Shown here piece by piece: positions 55,401 through 64,000 of a stretch of DNA of 64,000 bases. A program made the translations under genes and the position numbers. This stretch comes from Branchiostoma belcheri (lineage: Eukaryota > Chordata > Leptocardii > Amphioxiformes > Branchiostomatidae), in contig NW_017802379.1 in assembly GCF_001625305.1 (NCBI RefSeq), positions 7,733,701-7,797,700 on the forward strand, read 5' to 3'. A model generated the notes under the pieces. It was not told the origin of the DNA. It ran no database searches and worked only from the letters and a program-made list of their open reading frames with translations. How positions within the stretch are numbered: position 1 is the stretch's first letter; each line of letters starts with the position of its first letter.

Positions 55401-58388
55401 ACTGGGGAAGGCTTTTTGGAAAGATGGGAGAAACATTTGCAATTGATAGTGGGATTTTCTTTTACACGATCAAAAACGTCTCTCACAGGCTTACATTTCG
55501 GTGCCTATCAGACACCTTCCTCATACTATCTTCTAACTGGAGTTTTGCTTCTCGCCGCTATAGGTTTCTGGCGCTTTTGCGGCGGGAACACATGTACAAT
55601 CCCAAAAATGGCGAAGTTTACGGTATCCCCCCTCATCCCGGTTCTTCACTGGGGTTGACTTTCTTATCCACGCCGCCTCCTTGATCCAAAGAATCCGTCT
55701 ATTGCCCTCTCTGTCTATAATCTTTGCCCCCTCCCTGTTTTTGGCGACGTCTCAGGGAGGAGCCTAATGGTACAGTATTGTGTGCAATTTGCAAGAATTC
55801 TAGGAATCGTACAGGAATTTGTCCACAGGCAAGGAATGTCCACAGGAATGTTTCCCGGCCCTGTTTGTTGACATGCCCACATTCCTGGAAACCCTTGGGA
55901 AAACCTGTCTGCCGCGCCCCAGATCGATGCCCTACTTTCTGAATTCTGTCACACCCGGGGCTCGTTCTGACTATACATTCAGGGGAGGGGAGGGTACGAA
56001 GGCTTCATCAAAATCATGAAATCAAACAATAACCCTAACAGCATTGACAGTCTTGTTGTAAGAAAATTTCATCAGTTACCCTCGATGTTTCCTTTCAGGG
56101 GACGTCCCGGATGAGGTAGTCTGGGAACAGATGGGTAAACTAGTGGCGGAGAGCAAGACTAAAGGAATCAGTTTTGAAAGAGATGGCAACACCTTCGCCC
56201 TAGTTATCAAGGTAAGGCTCTAACATATCTTTAACTTCACTTTATGTTCACGGTAGCAACATTTCGCGGTCTGAGAAAAAATGGTGTTCACGGCAGTGGA
56301 TCATAGGTTGCAGACAGTCTGTGGAGCCCCCCGTCTCGTTTCAATTTTTTTAATCGGCAGATAAACGCCATTTTGCTTTGTCTTTGTCCTTTTCTTTCTC
56401 AGGATGCGACCTTGAAGGATGCAGGCGAGTACGTGTGTGTTGCGAGAGATAAGTGGGGAACAAACAAGCAGGCTTTCAGGCTCACGATGAGTGAGTACTC
56501 TGATAATTCATACACACTAAGTCAGTAAGTAAGCAGCGCCGTCTATCGAGTTTGTTCAGATTGCACGTCTTGTCCTCTGTAGAAACCTGAAACATCGTTA
56601 CACCAGAACTACAGGTTAGAACACTTCAAATTCTACTCTTATATATCATACGCTTTAAGGTGCTAAATAACCCATCCTGAGGACTTTTGGGGTGTTCTAA
56701 AAGTACATGTTGCAGCTAAGTATGGACTTTTTATGAATTTTTTTGTCACAAAGTGTCTTCTTGCAAGAAGATAAGGTTTGCAAATTTTATGACGTCACGA
56801 TGACGTCATCAATAGTTATGAGGCCATTTTTAGAAAAATTGAATCTTCAAGCTAGTGCTTCAGTAAAAACTCAATATTTCTCAGAATTTTGCATACTAGT
56901 CATAGTAAAAACTTCACGTTTGGATCTTTTCATATTCCTAAAGGACGATTTTTTATGAATTTTTTTTCAGCAAGTAAGTAGCGCGTTCTATCGACTTCGT
57001 GCAGATTATACAACCTACCCTCTGTACAAACTTAAACCAATCGTTATACCAGGACAACTGTTCAAATTTTAGAACACATTAATTATACTGACATACCTGA
57101 AAAAAAAACAGATATCAAAATCAACGCTTCACATCGAACTGATCATGTGTAAGTGAACACATGACAATCAAAGACGTGGTTATAATATATATCTCCCGAT
57201 ATGTACACTATGAAAACTGAAATCATGTTTCCAAACACAGAAAAGGGTGGCGTTCGTAAGCTGGCCAAGCCTGAGTGGTTTCTGGTGCCGGAGTCTATCA
57301 CTGTTGCCAAGGGCTCCTCCGCTAAGTTCTACGCCGAGTTGGATGCCGCACCGCCACCCACAGGTAAGTCAATCCCTAGTCTTTTCCGCTAATCTTTTTC
57401 ACGCAAGAGTTCCACGCAAAGACGCAGGATCCACGCAAACACACAACAAGAGTTCCACGCAAACACACAAGTGTTCCACGCAAACACGTGTACGCAAGAG
57501 TTACAGGCAAACACACAAGAGTTCCACGCAAACACACAAGAGTTCCACACAAACAAGCAAGAGTTCCACACAAACAAGCAAGAGTTCCACGCAAACAAAT
57601 AAGAGTTCCACGCAAACACACAAGAGTTCCACGCAAACAATTAAGCAAGAGTTCCACGCAAATGCAAACACACAAGAGTTCCATGCAAACACCTGAGTTC
57701 CACGCAAACACACAAGAGTTCCACGCAAGCACACACGAGTTCCACGCAAACACGCACGAGTTCCACGCAAACACACAGGAGTTCCACGCAAACACACAAG
57801 AGTTTCACGCAAACAAGAGTTCTACGCAAACACCTGAGTTCCACGCAAACACACAACAGTCCCATGCAAACACGCAGAAGTTCCACGCAAACACACACCA
57901 AGAGTTCCACACAAACCGTGAACTAGAGTTCCACTAAAACACACAAAAGTTCCAAGCAAACACACAAAAGTTCCACGCAAACACACAAAAGTTCCACGCA
58001 AACACACAAAAGTTCCACGCAAACACACAAAAGTTCCACGCAAACACACAGAATTGACGCAGAAGTTCCACACAAACGCGCAAGCCATTGCCCTAGAAAT
58101 CCTACATCCCAGCAAGTAGTAAGTTTTTCAATGCAAGGGTACATCAGTTATGTTCCTAGCTCCCCTGAATGAACACTGTTTAATGCTGTGATATTTCTTT
58201 CTCTAGTTGAATGGATCCACAAGAAGAAAACGCTGATGGGAGGAGGGCTGTACACGATCGAGCACAAAGGCCGCGTGCACAAACTGGAGATCGGGAAGGT
58301 GACAGAGCGCGAGGCTGGGGACTACAAGGTGGTCGCACACAACTCCATGGGCACCATCACCAGTGAGTTCAAACTCACGCTCAAGTGA
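49461..58388 (+). CDS. Muscle-type Ig-domain protein (ten exons, about 576 aa)
   Basis: Exons: 49461-49600, 52139-52393, 52867-53005, 53609-53884, 54401-54551, 55019-55282, 56099-56211, 56403-56490, 57241-57363, 58207-58388. All phases agree. There is no signal peptide or membrane segment, so it is probably intracellular. Residues 12-47 look like the first half of an Ig fold ending at the core Trp (VMRW), then change to a Gly/Pro/Tyr-rich linker (about 48-225). I-set domain 1 is at about 232-320 (CAVDGSPEPTIEWQKE, DVDDAGTYTAVV). A Lys/Pro/Glu-rich hinge with a run of seven prolines (about 342-375) follows. Ig 2 is at about 400-476 (EVVWEQM, KDAGEYVCVA) and Ig 3 at about 485-576 (VEWIHKKK, EREAGDYKVVA). 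The fold matches titin/twitchin/myomesin-type I-sets; I cannot assign an orthologue. The ATG is the first in frame with an adequate context. Confidence 0.82.
51345..51725. mobile_element. Family-B MITE interrupted by a nested MITE
   Basis: Starts AAAGGCATCCAACGCTATTT and follows family B up to about 51510. At 51512-51656 a second element with inverted ends ACTCTCCAAGCAGAGG and GGGATCTGCTTGGAGT is inserted. Family-B sequence (CCAAAATGAAGAGACGCC) then resumes. It lies in the first intron of the Ig gene. Confidence 0.6.
52478..52822. mobile_element. Family-B MITE, complete copy
   Basis: Starts AGGCATCCAATGTAATTTCA and ends CCTGAAATTGCAACGGATGC with the family-B interior in between. In the Ig-gene intron between 52393 and 52867. 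Confidence 0.65.
53027..53276. mobile_element. 250-bp element with perfect 26-bp TIRs and an internal 20-bp tandem repeat
   Basis: 53027-53052 (GTGCCAAAGAATTCATACGA...) is the exact reverse complement of 53251-53276. Inside, GAATTCATACGAATTTTACG is repeated about five times (53036-53135). No clear target duplication. Starts 22 bases after an Ig-gene splice donor. Confidence 0.75.
53325..53465 (+). repeat. tRNA-derived SINE
   Basis: A box in GTGTGGCGTAACGGCAGAGTG, an anticodon-arm-like CTC...GAG stem and a B box GGTTCGAGTCC (about 53382-53392), followed by a SINE-type body (CTTGTGCCCTTGGGAAAAGC). The acceptor stem does not pair, so it is not a functional tRNA. It lies in the Ig-gene intron before 53609. 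Confidence 0.65.
53886..53985. mobile_element. Truncated TAGCC MITE forming part of a splice donor
   Basis: TAGCCTCTACCAGACTAACT and the words TTTGCCAGGGGAGTTTGGCC and GCCTTGTAGGTTTACTGGCC match the left half of 62510-62713. The right half is missing. The first element base (T at 53886) is the T of the GT donor of the exon ending at 53884. Confidence 0.7.
54021..54295. repeat. Dispersed repeat with GTTACCATGGT core
   Basis: Full-length copy of the repeat at 12466-12690: 'acatttgcaaagcaaatt', 'ctgttaattcttact', 'atgtaacccaacacc', GGTTACCATGGTAG, 'gaagaagaggaagaaacgta', 'tatgttttccttcgataaac'. Ig-gene intron. Confidence 0.6.
54298..54415 (+). repeat. Tandem duplication of an Ig-gene acceptor
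   Basis: GAAACGGTCCCTTCCCTCCC plus GTGACAG/ATTGACGGTGAGAAG is repeated 76 bases later as GAAACGGTCCCTTCTCTCTT plus GTGACAG/ATTGACGGTGAGAAG. From the upstream acceptor (54325) the frame meets TGA after six codons, so 54401 is the productive start. Confidence 0.8.
55738..56060. repeat. Dispersed about 330-bp repeat, copy 2 (inverted to copy 1)
   Basis: Reverse complement of 33930-34262, sharing GGAGCCTAATGGTACAGTAT and AATCATGAAATCAAACAATA. In the Ig-gene intron before 56099. Confidence 0.65.
57395..58090. repeat. Minisatellite, about 20-bp unit
   Basis: About 700 bases of GAGTTCCACGCAAACACACA-like units (15-22 bp) with local variants (GTTCCACACAAACAAGCAA, AAAGTTCCACGCAAACACAC), more uniform towards the right end. 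Lies in the last Ig-gene intron, starting about 30 bases after the donor and ending about 115 before the last acceptor. ORFs read through it on both strands are artefacts of the repeat. Confidence 0.95.
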
Positions 58389-59004
58389 CGTCACTTCCGC
58401 TGACAAATCGTCACTTCCGCTTCCGTTGACTAATGGAATTGCGCGCTGTAAAATCCTCTTCCGTTTGAAAAAAAATAGAGAGAAATAACAGTCATACTAC
58501 ACCGGGAAATTTAACCGCGCTTTTAGTTTAACCGATTGGCCTGTACGACAGCGATATAGCTTTGTAAAGCCGATAGAACTGCGAATTAGTTTAAGAAGAG
58601 GAAAACTGCAAAGAAATGTTCCCTTGCGTAACGTGCAGGAATTTATACAGGTGTATTCTGAACTATTGTTTTTGTTAAGATCGATCTACATACCAGCTCG
58701 ACGTGTATTACTAGTCGTGACTTTGGTATGCCATATCGTTGAGTCTTTTCGGTGTTAGTTTATAGACAAACAAGCAAACTTGGATGAAAAGTGTAGACCA
58801 TAGAATGTATACTTGCTATGGACAGCCATTGTAACAGTAGAGGAAAATTTATCGTTTGGATTTACAAGACTGTTTTTGTTATTTTTTTTCTTCTTATAAC
58901 TTCTTTATTTTGGATACTTCAAGAACATCTAGGCTGGTCTTAGAGACTTATTTTTTGCATGTTTTGGATTTGCGTTTACCGTTCAAATCCTAGGACGTTC
59001 ACAG

Positions 59005-59205
59005 CACGAAAACAGACATTTAAGCAAACTTTCCGCAATATGTAAAGAAGTATTAAAGGTGAGAAAATATTTCAGTAGACTTTACGACTTCGTTAAGGCT
59101 GCTGAAATGCAAGTTCCGCCTTTCCGTCACCTTGCAGTGTGCTTAAATACTACGTTAACATATTCTATATCTTTACGCTTCCTTTACAAATCCGTAAATT
59201 TATAT
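59005..59205. repeat. Dispersed about 195-bp repeat, copy 2
   Basis: Matches 20366-20560 in the same orientation with scattered substitutions and small indels. Sits about 620 bases after the Ig-gene stop. Confidence 0.7.
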
Positions 59206-60480
59206 ATGTTCGGGTTTCAAAACATTTTCCAAGACCAGGTGGTATTTAAAAGACTCCCGTTGACACTGTATAGTGCATAACCCTTAGTTTCTTGTTTGCG
59301 TGCTTTTAAGACACGTTCTAAGTGAACTCCTAGCGTGCCAAATAGGTGAAGAGGCTTGCCCCCAACCAAAAACAAAGACTTGCTGTCCATTAAACAAAGT
59401 TGGCTTGCGTTACAAACATTGTAAAGAGTTAACCGTCGTATACTGACAGACAAAGTGCAACAAATATAACGGTTTGGTCATCGCACAATTATGGAAAATC
59501 TATCTTCAACAGTACAACACAACTGTATTTGGGAAGCGAAAGTTGAGAAAACAAGTCGAATGGTCTAACGTTGACAGACGGAGTGCAGACAAAATCTCGA
59601 AGTATGTACTCACTACTCGGGCTCTCATTTGTCGGCAAGGTTAGCCTAAGAAGCGTTTGGCTTAAAAACGTTACTTGACTAAAGGCTTCTAGCAGCCCTG
59701 GATGAGAAAATCTATCAACTAATATTGACATTTACTGCCATTTCTTACCACATTTTCGTCATCATTTCATACTCTAAGCGTTTGAAATAGCCCAAAACAA
59801 GCCATATCGTGAGGCGTCTCTTAATTCTTTTGGGTACCAGCCATAAATGACTAGGACCACTCTAGAACCAGCCTACGATACAAAACAAGCAACTGTTTTC
59901 GGTCAGTGACTTCACATTTTTGCCTCACAGATGTCAGTATGCTATGGTATAGGGCTGATTCAACTTACTGTATACATTTAAAGAACTATAAAAAAATCCA
60001 GTTGTGCCACCCTCGGAACACACACACCCTGAGACCGTTACACAACGACCAAAGACGTTCCATCAGATAAAACGTCCTTGCAATGACGTACAATCGCAGT
60101 TCAAACTCATGATGTGATGACTTCTTTGTAATGTAACAAAAACGTGTTTCCTTCCCATGGACGATATCCTGCAAGTCTACGTTTCAACAGTATGGTTAAA
60201 TGATGACGATACACTGTCCTACATTAGCTGGATGACTAGCAGTTTTCTTAGGGTCAATGTCCTTCGTAGCCACATCCTTTTTACGTTTTACCCGAACATT
60301 ACCACCACGGCGGCCGCAATGTTTTCCAGAAATACAACACCGATGTACTTTTGGCCACGTAAAAGAAAAGGACGTCGGTTTTCCTGGTACTGATATGTCA
60401 ACAAAAGTTTCTAAACTGTACTGAGCTTCCGTACAATTTTGGAGTAATAGGGGAACAAAATGACAAGCAATTTTACATAA

Positions 60481-61017
60481 GGCCACAGCAATCAATTTTT
60501 ATGGATGACATCAACGCGCGCATCAATTTTTTCGCCTGATTTTGAAAAAAAAAACAAGAATTTTTTTGGTCAGCATGCCGAAATTTGGGCAAGTATGTTG
60601 TAAATGCCTATCGGTTCGGAGACCACCAGGGATCCAGCAAACTTGAGACACAATGGTTCACGTTTGATCGCAAATGTTGACACTGACATGTTCCATCGCA
60701 TCCAACCCAACCCAGTATAGTAGCTGCCCATGATGGTACGGCTAGCCGTTTTGCTAGAATATCTAGTTAATCGACTCGTTCTTTACATATCTACAAGGAC
60801 AGGTGACACTGTTGAATACAAAAATAGAATACACATGTATCTGTTTGGTTGTAATATCATGTTTTGTCGTCTTAATTCTTGTTTAACAAGGCTTATGACC
60901 TCAAAATTTGAAAATGAAAGAATTTTGTTTTCTTGCCCGCCTTGTATTTTTCGCCCTGTCGCATTAGATTTGGAGTCTGCGGAGGATGTCATCCATAAGA
61001 TTTACTTGCTGTGGCCT
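60481..61017. mobile_element. 537-bp MITE-like element
   Basis: The left end AGGCCACAGCAATC and TATGGATGACATC are matched by the inverted right end GATGTCATCCATAAG and TTGCTGTGGCCT. Distantly similar in terminal layout to 10628-11024. No transposase ORF. Confidence 0.55.
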
Positions 61018-62509
61018 AATTTAGTAAGCACACAATGGACATGTGTACATGCATATCCAAACGTATTCGCTTTTTCTCGGACCTGGAAATAGGTTCGAAC
61101 GTATATACTGGCTACCAAAAGATTAAGTATCAGCATGGATCCCTTTTACCACCATGGTACGAGTATCAGTTATACGATGATTGTTCTTCATTTATCAAAA
61201 CAGAAATAACTACATTGTACCTTTTACACTTATCCTATTCAAAAGAATGATACTCAATGCAAAGCCAAATGACCACTATTAGGCATTGAGCTAGGTGATA
61301 CATATGACAGACATGGACAGACATATGACTATGCAAAAGAAAAAAGATGGCGATGAATGTTTATTTTGAAAACTTGAGGATTGTATTCGGAAGGAAAGCA
61401 TGTGTTTGGGAGGGTAAGTTCCAATTCAAAGCTTCGAAGTCCGGGGAAAATCTACCAAGTTGCTGTAGAAGGACTTTGATACAGTATCCATGCTACCAGG
61501 GCGAAACCAAACATGGGGAGCAAGTTCCGTTGCCCTTAGCCCAAGATTTTTGTATCTGTATCTGTATAGCCGGTATAACCGCCTTTCGGCGTAACATGCC
61601 AGCTTTGCAGGCACGCGGCGCGGCGGCAGCTGGCTACATCACACCGAACGACTTGTTACACCTAACCCTTGAACATTTAACTCTAGACATTATTTAAAGC
61701 CATCTAATGGTAATACCGCTACTGTACTTGGTGACAGTGAGTTCCCGGGCTCTACGATAGTTCTAGGAAAGAATTAATTCTTGAACACCTCAATGCTTGG
61801 TTGATAACTCTGGTATTTGAAGGCATGGCTATTTCTTGTTCTCTTCTGGGCTGGTATTAGGTACTTAGTGATTGGGACGTCCACCAGTTTATTAGTCATT
61901 TTGTACATCATGCATTGTAAATACGAAGAGTTGCTTCTTTCTGCCATTGTTCAAATATGTGTCATATAACCAGACGTAACCATTACGTGTTACCGGATCC
62001 GTCACTACTGGATGACGAAGTTGCTGGACTGTGGAAACCCCGGACGTACCGCACCATGGTACCCACATCAACATACATGACCCCGGATCGCAGTGTCATT
62101 AACTCCAGGTCATGATGACGACAGTGGAAATCTTAGGTGTTAACGTTCGCCTGGGTTGCGTGCCTATAGTCTCCACCAGGCCTTTCTACGGGAATACGGA
62201 TCGTAGAATTCGGCAATTCTAAAATGACAATATTTTTTATATGTTGCAGAGTATGTTGACTTTGAAATGTATATCAGTGTTGTCGTGTTGTTTGTATTGG
62301 GGAGGGGCAACCTGCGTATATTTGCACCTGTTTTGCCAAAATTTGTGGAAAATCCTGATAAACATACGTCTCGTTTAAGGCCGTATTGGCGTATTAAAGA
62401 ATGGCATCCCGTCTTTAGTTTTTAAAATTAATGTTTGTCGGAAAATATTGGCAGATTTTAGATATTCTGACATTCATCGACATGAACGCATGAAGGAGTA
62501 TAAGCACAC

Positions 62510-62713
62510 TAGTCTCTACCAGACTAACTACGCTGGCTATATACTGGAGAATATTTGCCAGGGGAGTTTGGCCGCCTTGTAGGTTTGACTGGCCTTCGGA
62601 GGGAAAGAAACTACTAGTACCTCCCCGCGGCCGGACTACATTGGCCAATTTTACTCTCTTTTTTTGCCGAATTCTACGATCCGTATTCCCGTAGGAAGGC
62701 CTGGTGGAGGCTA
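62510..62713. mobile_element. TAGTC...GGCTA MITE
   Basis: 204 bp, reverse-oriented relative of 47911-48118, starting TAGTCTCTACCAGACTA and ending CTGGTGGAGGCTA. The flanks (TAAGCACAC and CGTACACCT) do not match, so the target duplication is lost or the element arose by rearrangement. Confidence 0.7.
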
Positions 62714-62898
62714 CGTACACCTCGGGGATTTCACCGAACGATGCACGGTACGTACGCCTCACCACTCCGGTCGTGTCCTCCCTCAGCCCGCCCATGGAGG
62801 GGGTGTTGTGTTTACATGAAGACATCCTGGCCAAAAAGCACATCAACAAAGCTATGACATCATCATCTCCAACGCGAGAACTCGACACGCAAACTTAG
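62714..62898 (+). CDS. Doubtful terminal exon next to a MITE
   Basis: Open frame ending TAG at 62896-62898, encoding SPNDARYVRLTTPVVSSLSP, PMEGVLCLHEDILAKKHINK and AMTSSSPTRELDTQT. GC content and codon use are exon-like and unlike the surrounding repeats. No clear acceptor and no recognisable domain. The opposite strand is also open over the same stretch. Possibly the remains of a gene broken by the adjacent MITE. Confidence 0.25.
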
Positions 62899-63682
62899 CT
62901 CCGCCCAAAACCGCAAACTTAACTTGGGTTACCGCCAAGGTGGACTCAAGTGTCGGGAGTGGGGGAGGTGGGGGAAAGACAATTCATCATAGAACAAGAA
63001 TTTAGAGATCTCAGAGCTCGATGATCCCTGAAATATTTGGATCTTGTGTGATGGTGATTAAGAAAGACCTTTATTGTACATTTTTGCTCATTGCGAACTA
63101 AGTACAGGTTATGTCAAATAGCGATGGTAGACTAAGATATATCTATAGTACAACTACACATGTACAGGTTCTGCTTCTTCTCGCTTCTTAAGACAGTTGT
63201 AAATGTAAGAACAGATGGAGCTTATAGTACGAGGATTATCGAGTTTCATGAGGAATGTGATTTTTTTTTCTTTTCTATCTAAAAATCGAAAACTAGGGAA
63301 TAATCTTGTATATTGGTTTTTCCTCGATACATGTATTTAGATATACGCAGATCACTATCTTCAGATATTTACAACACACCATAGCACCAAGTTGATGTCT
63401 GCACCTGCCATGACTGTTGCTGTTTTGATACGTCTACGACATCATATCACTCCGCGCGTGGTGATCCGCCCCGGCACGTGCCTTCGCGTCACCAAAATAT
63501 TGATATTATAAACCTCCCCTCCCTCCTCCCCCGTCACACCCACAATCTCCTGTTACCTTCCAAGTAGCACCGCAGAAGGACTGGGCTTTCCGGGGGTGTG
63601 AAATCGCCGCTACACCTGTTTAATCCCGATTTAGAACCCTATTCGTAACACCACAGCCTCTAATGCCAAGTGCACTCGTTGC
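62899..63682. other. Intergenic
   Basis: A CA/T-rich and then C-rich stretch (about 63515-63545) without coding signal. Nothing recognisable. Confidence 0.5.
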
Positions 63683-63882
63683 TAGCCTCCACCAGGCCTT
63701 TCTACGGGAATACGGATCGTGGAATTCGGCAAAAAAGACAGTAAAGTTGGCCAAGGGAGCCCGGCCGCGGGAAGGTAGTTTCTTTCCCTCCTAACTGCGC
63801 GGCCTGTCAAACCTACAAGGCGGCCAAACTCCCCTGGCAATTATTCTCCTATAATTGCCAGCGTAGTTAGTCTGGTAGAGAC
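63683..63882. mobile_element. TAGCC/GACTA MITE with perfect 9-bp target duplication
   Basis: 200 bp, begins TAGCCTCCACCAGGCC and ends CTGGTAGAGACTA. Direct flanks ACTCGTTGC at 63674-63682 and 63883-63891. Nearly the same interior as 47911-48118. Confidence 0.88.
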
Positions 63883-64000
63883 TAACTCGTTGCTATTGCA
63901 CTCCTATTCCTTTAAAATCCACTGTATACGACCAAAGTATCCGTTTAGAATTTGTATTAGCCTATATAAGAGCCCTAAAACAAAACTTAGGTCTATTACA

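Larger units (their letters stand above)
58389..62509. other. Intergenic, repeat-rich
   Basis: Contains copy 2 of the 195-bp repeat (59005-59205), a family-B MITE (about 59685-60015) and a 537-bp element at 60481-61017 with ends AGGCCACAGCAA / TTGCTGTGGCCT. A GC-rich piece at 61440-61640 and a TAGTC-MITE fragment at 62167-62217 follow. No convincing exon. Confidence 0.5.

Noticed and set aside
57376-58144. Several long ORFs on both strands
   Set aside because: All come from the minisatellite unit in an intron; Cys/Val or His/Asn-rich periodic translations without homology.
62415-62888. 157-residue minus-strand ORF
   Set aside because: About half of it is translated MITE; the remaining part is antisense to a slightly more plausible + strand exon.

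Overview
The window is animal nuclear DNA. The genes are split into many short exons with GT-AG introns, and the introns and intergenic DNA are crowded with short inverted-repeat transposons (MITEs), tRNA-derived SINEs and minisatellites. Gene content (KIF12, SLF1, a muscle-type Ig protein) and the repeat style suit an invertebrate deuterostome. A lancelet (Branchiostoma) is my best guess, but it is an inference. All convincing genes are on the + strand.

Layout: (1) 1-1051, the 3' end of a Ty3/gypsy-type LTR retroelement. (2) 1171-15434, the 3' nine exons of a KIF12-like kinesin; the first motor exons lie left of the window. (3) 15435-20590, a 3' UTR and an intergenic stretch with a candidate CpG/CCAAT promoter. 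(4) 20849-25116, a seven-exon coiled-coil protein that I cannot name. (5) 26681-41868, an SLF1 homologue (two BRCT domains, C-terminal ankyrin repeats) with 18 coding exons and a candidate untranslated first exon. (6) 41869-46909, intergenic DNA. (7) 46910-47568, two orphan exons cut by a 20-N gap whose right edge repeats sequence from left of the exons. (8) 49461-58388, a ten-exon intracellular Ig-domain protein of muscle/cytoskeletal type. (9) 58389-64000, mostly repeats plus one doubtful terminal exon.

KIF12 is a kinesin motor, SLF1 belongs to the SMC5/6-RAD18 DNA repair axis, and the Ig protein is probably cytoskeletal. I see no functional linkage between these neighbours and no operon-like system. 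Exon phases were checked across every junction of the three complete gene models and the partial kinesin, and all are consistent.

The most noteworthy material is non-genic. Seven elements share termini of the form TAGYC...GRCTA, six with perfect 8-9 bp target-site duplications and one with 8 of 9 bases matching. They include a 708-bp element with perfect 68-bp terminal repeats that seems to carry the first exon of a RecQ-like helicase, and an 83-bp near-perfect hairpin. In addition, four exon edges are locally duplicated in tandem together with their splice sites, in one case six times.
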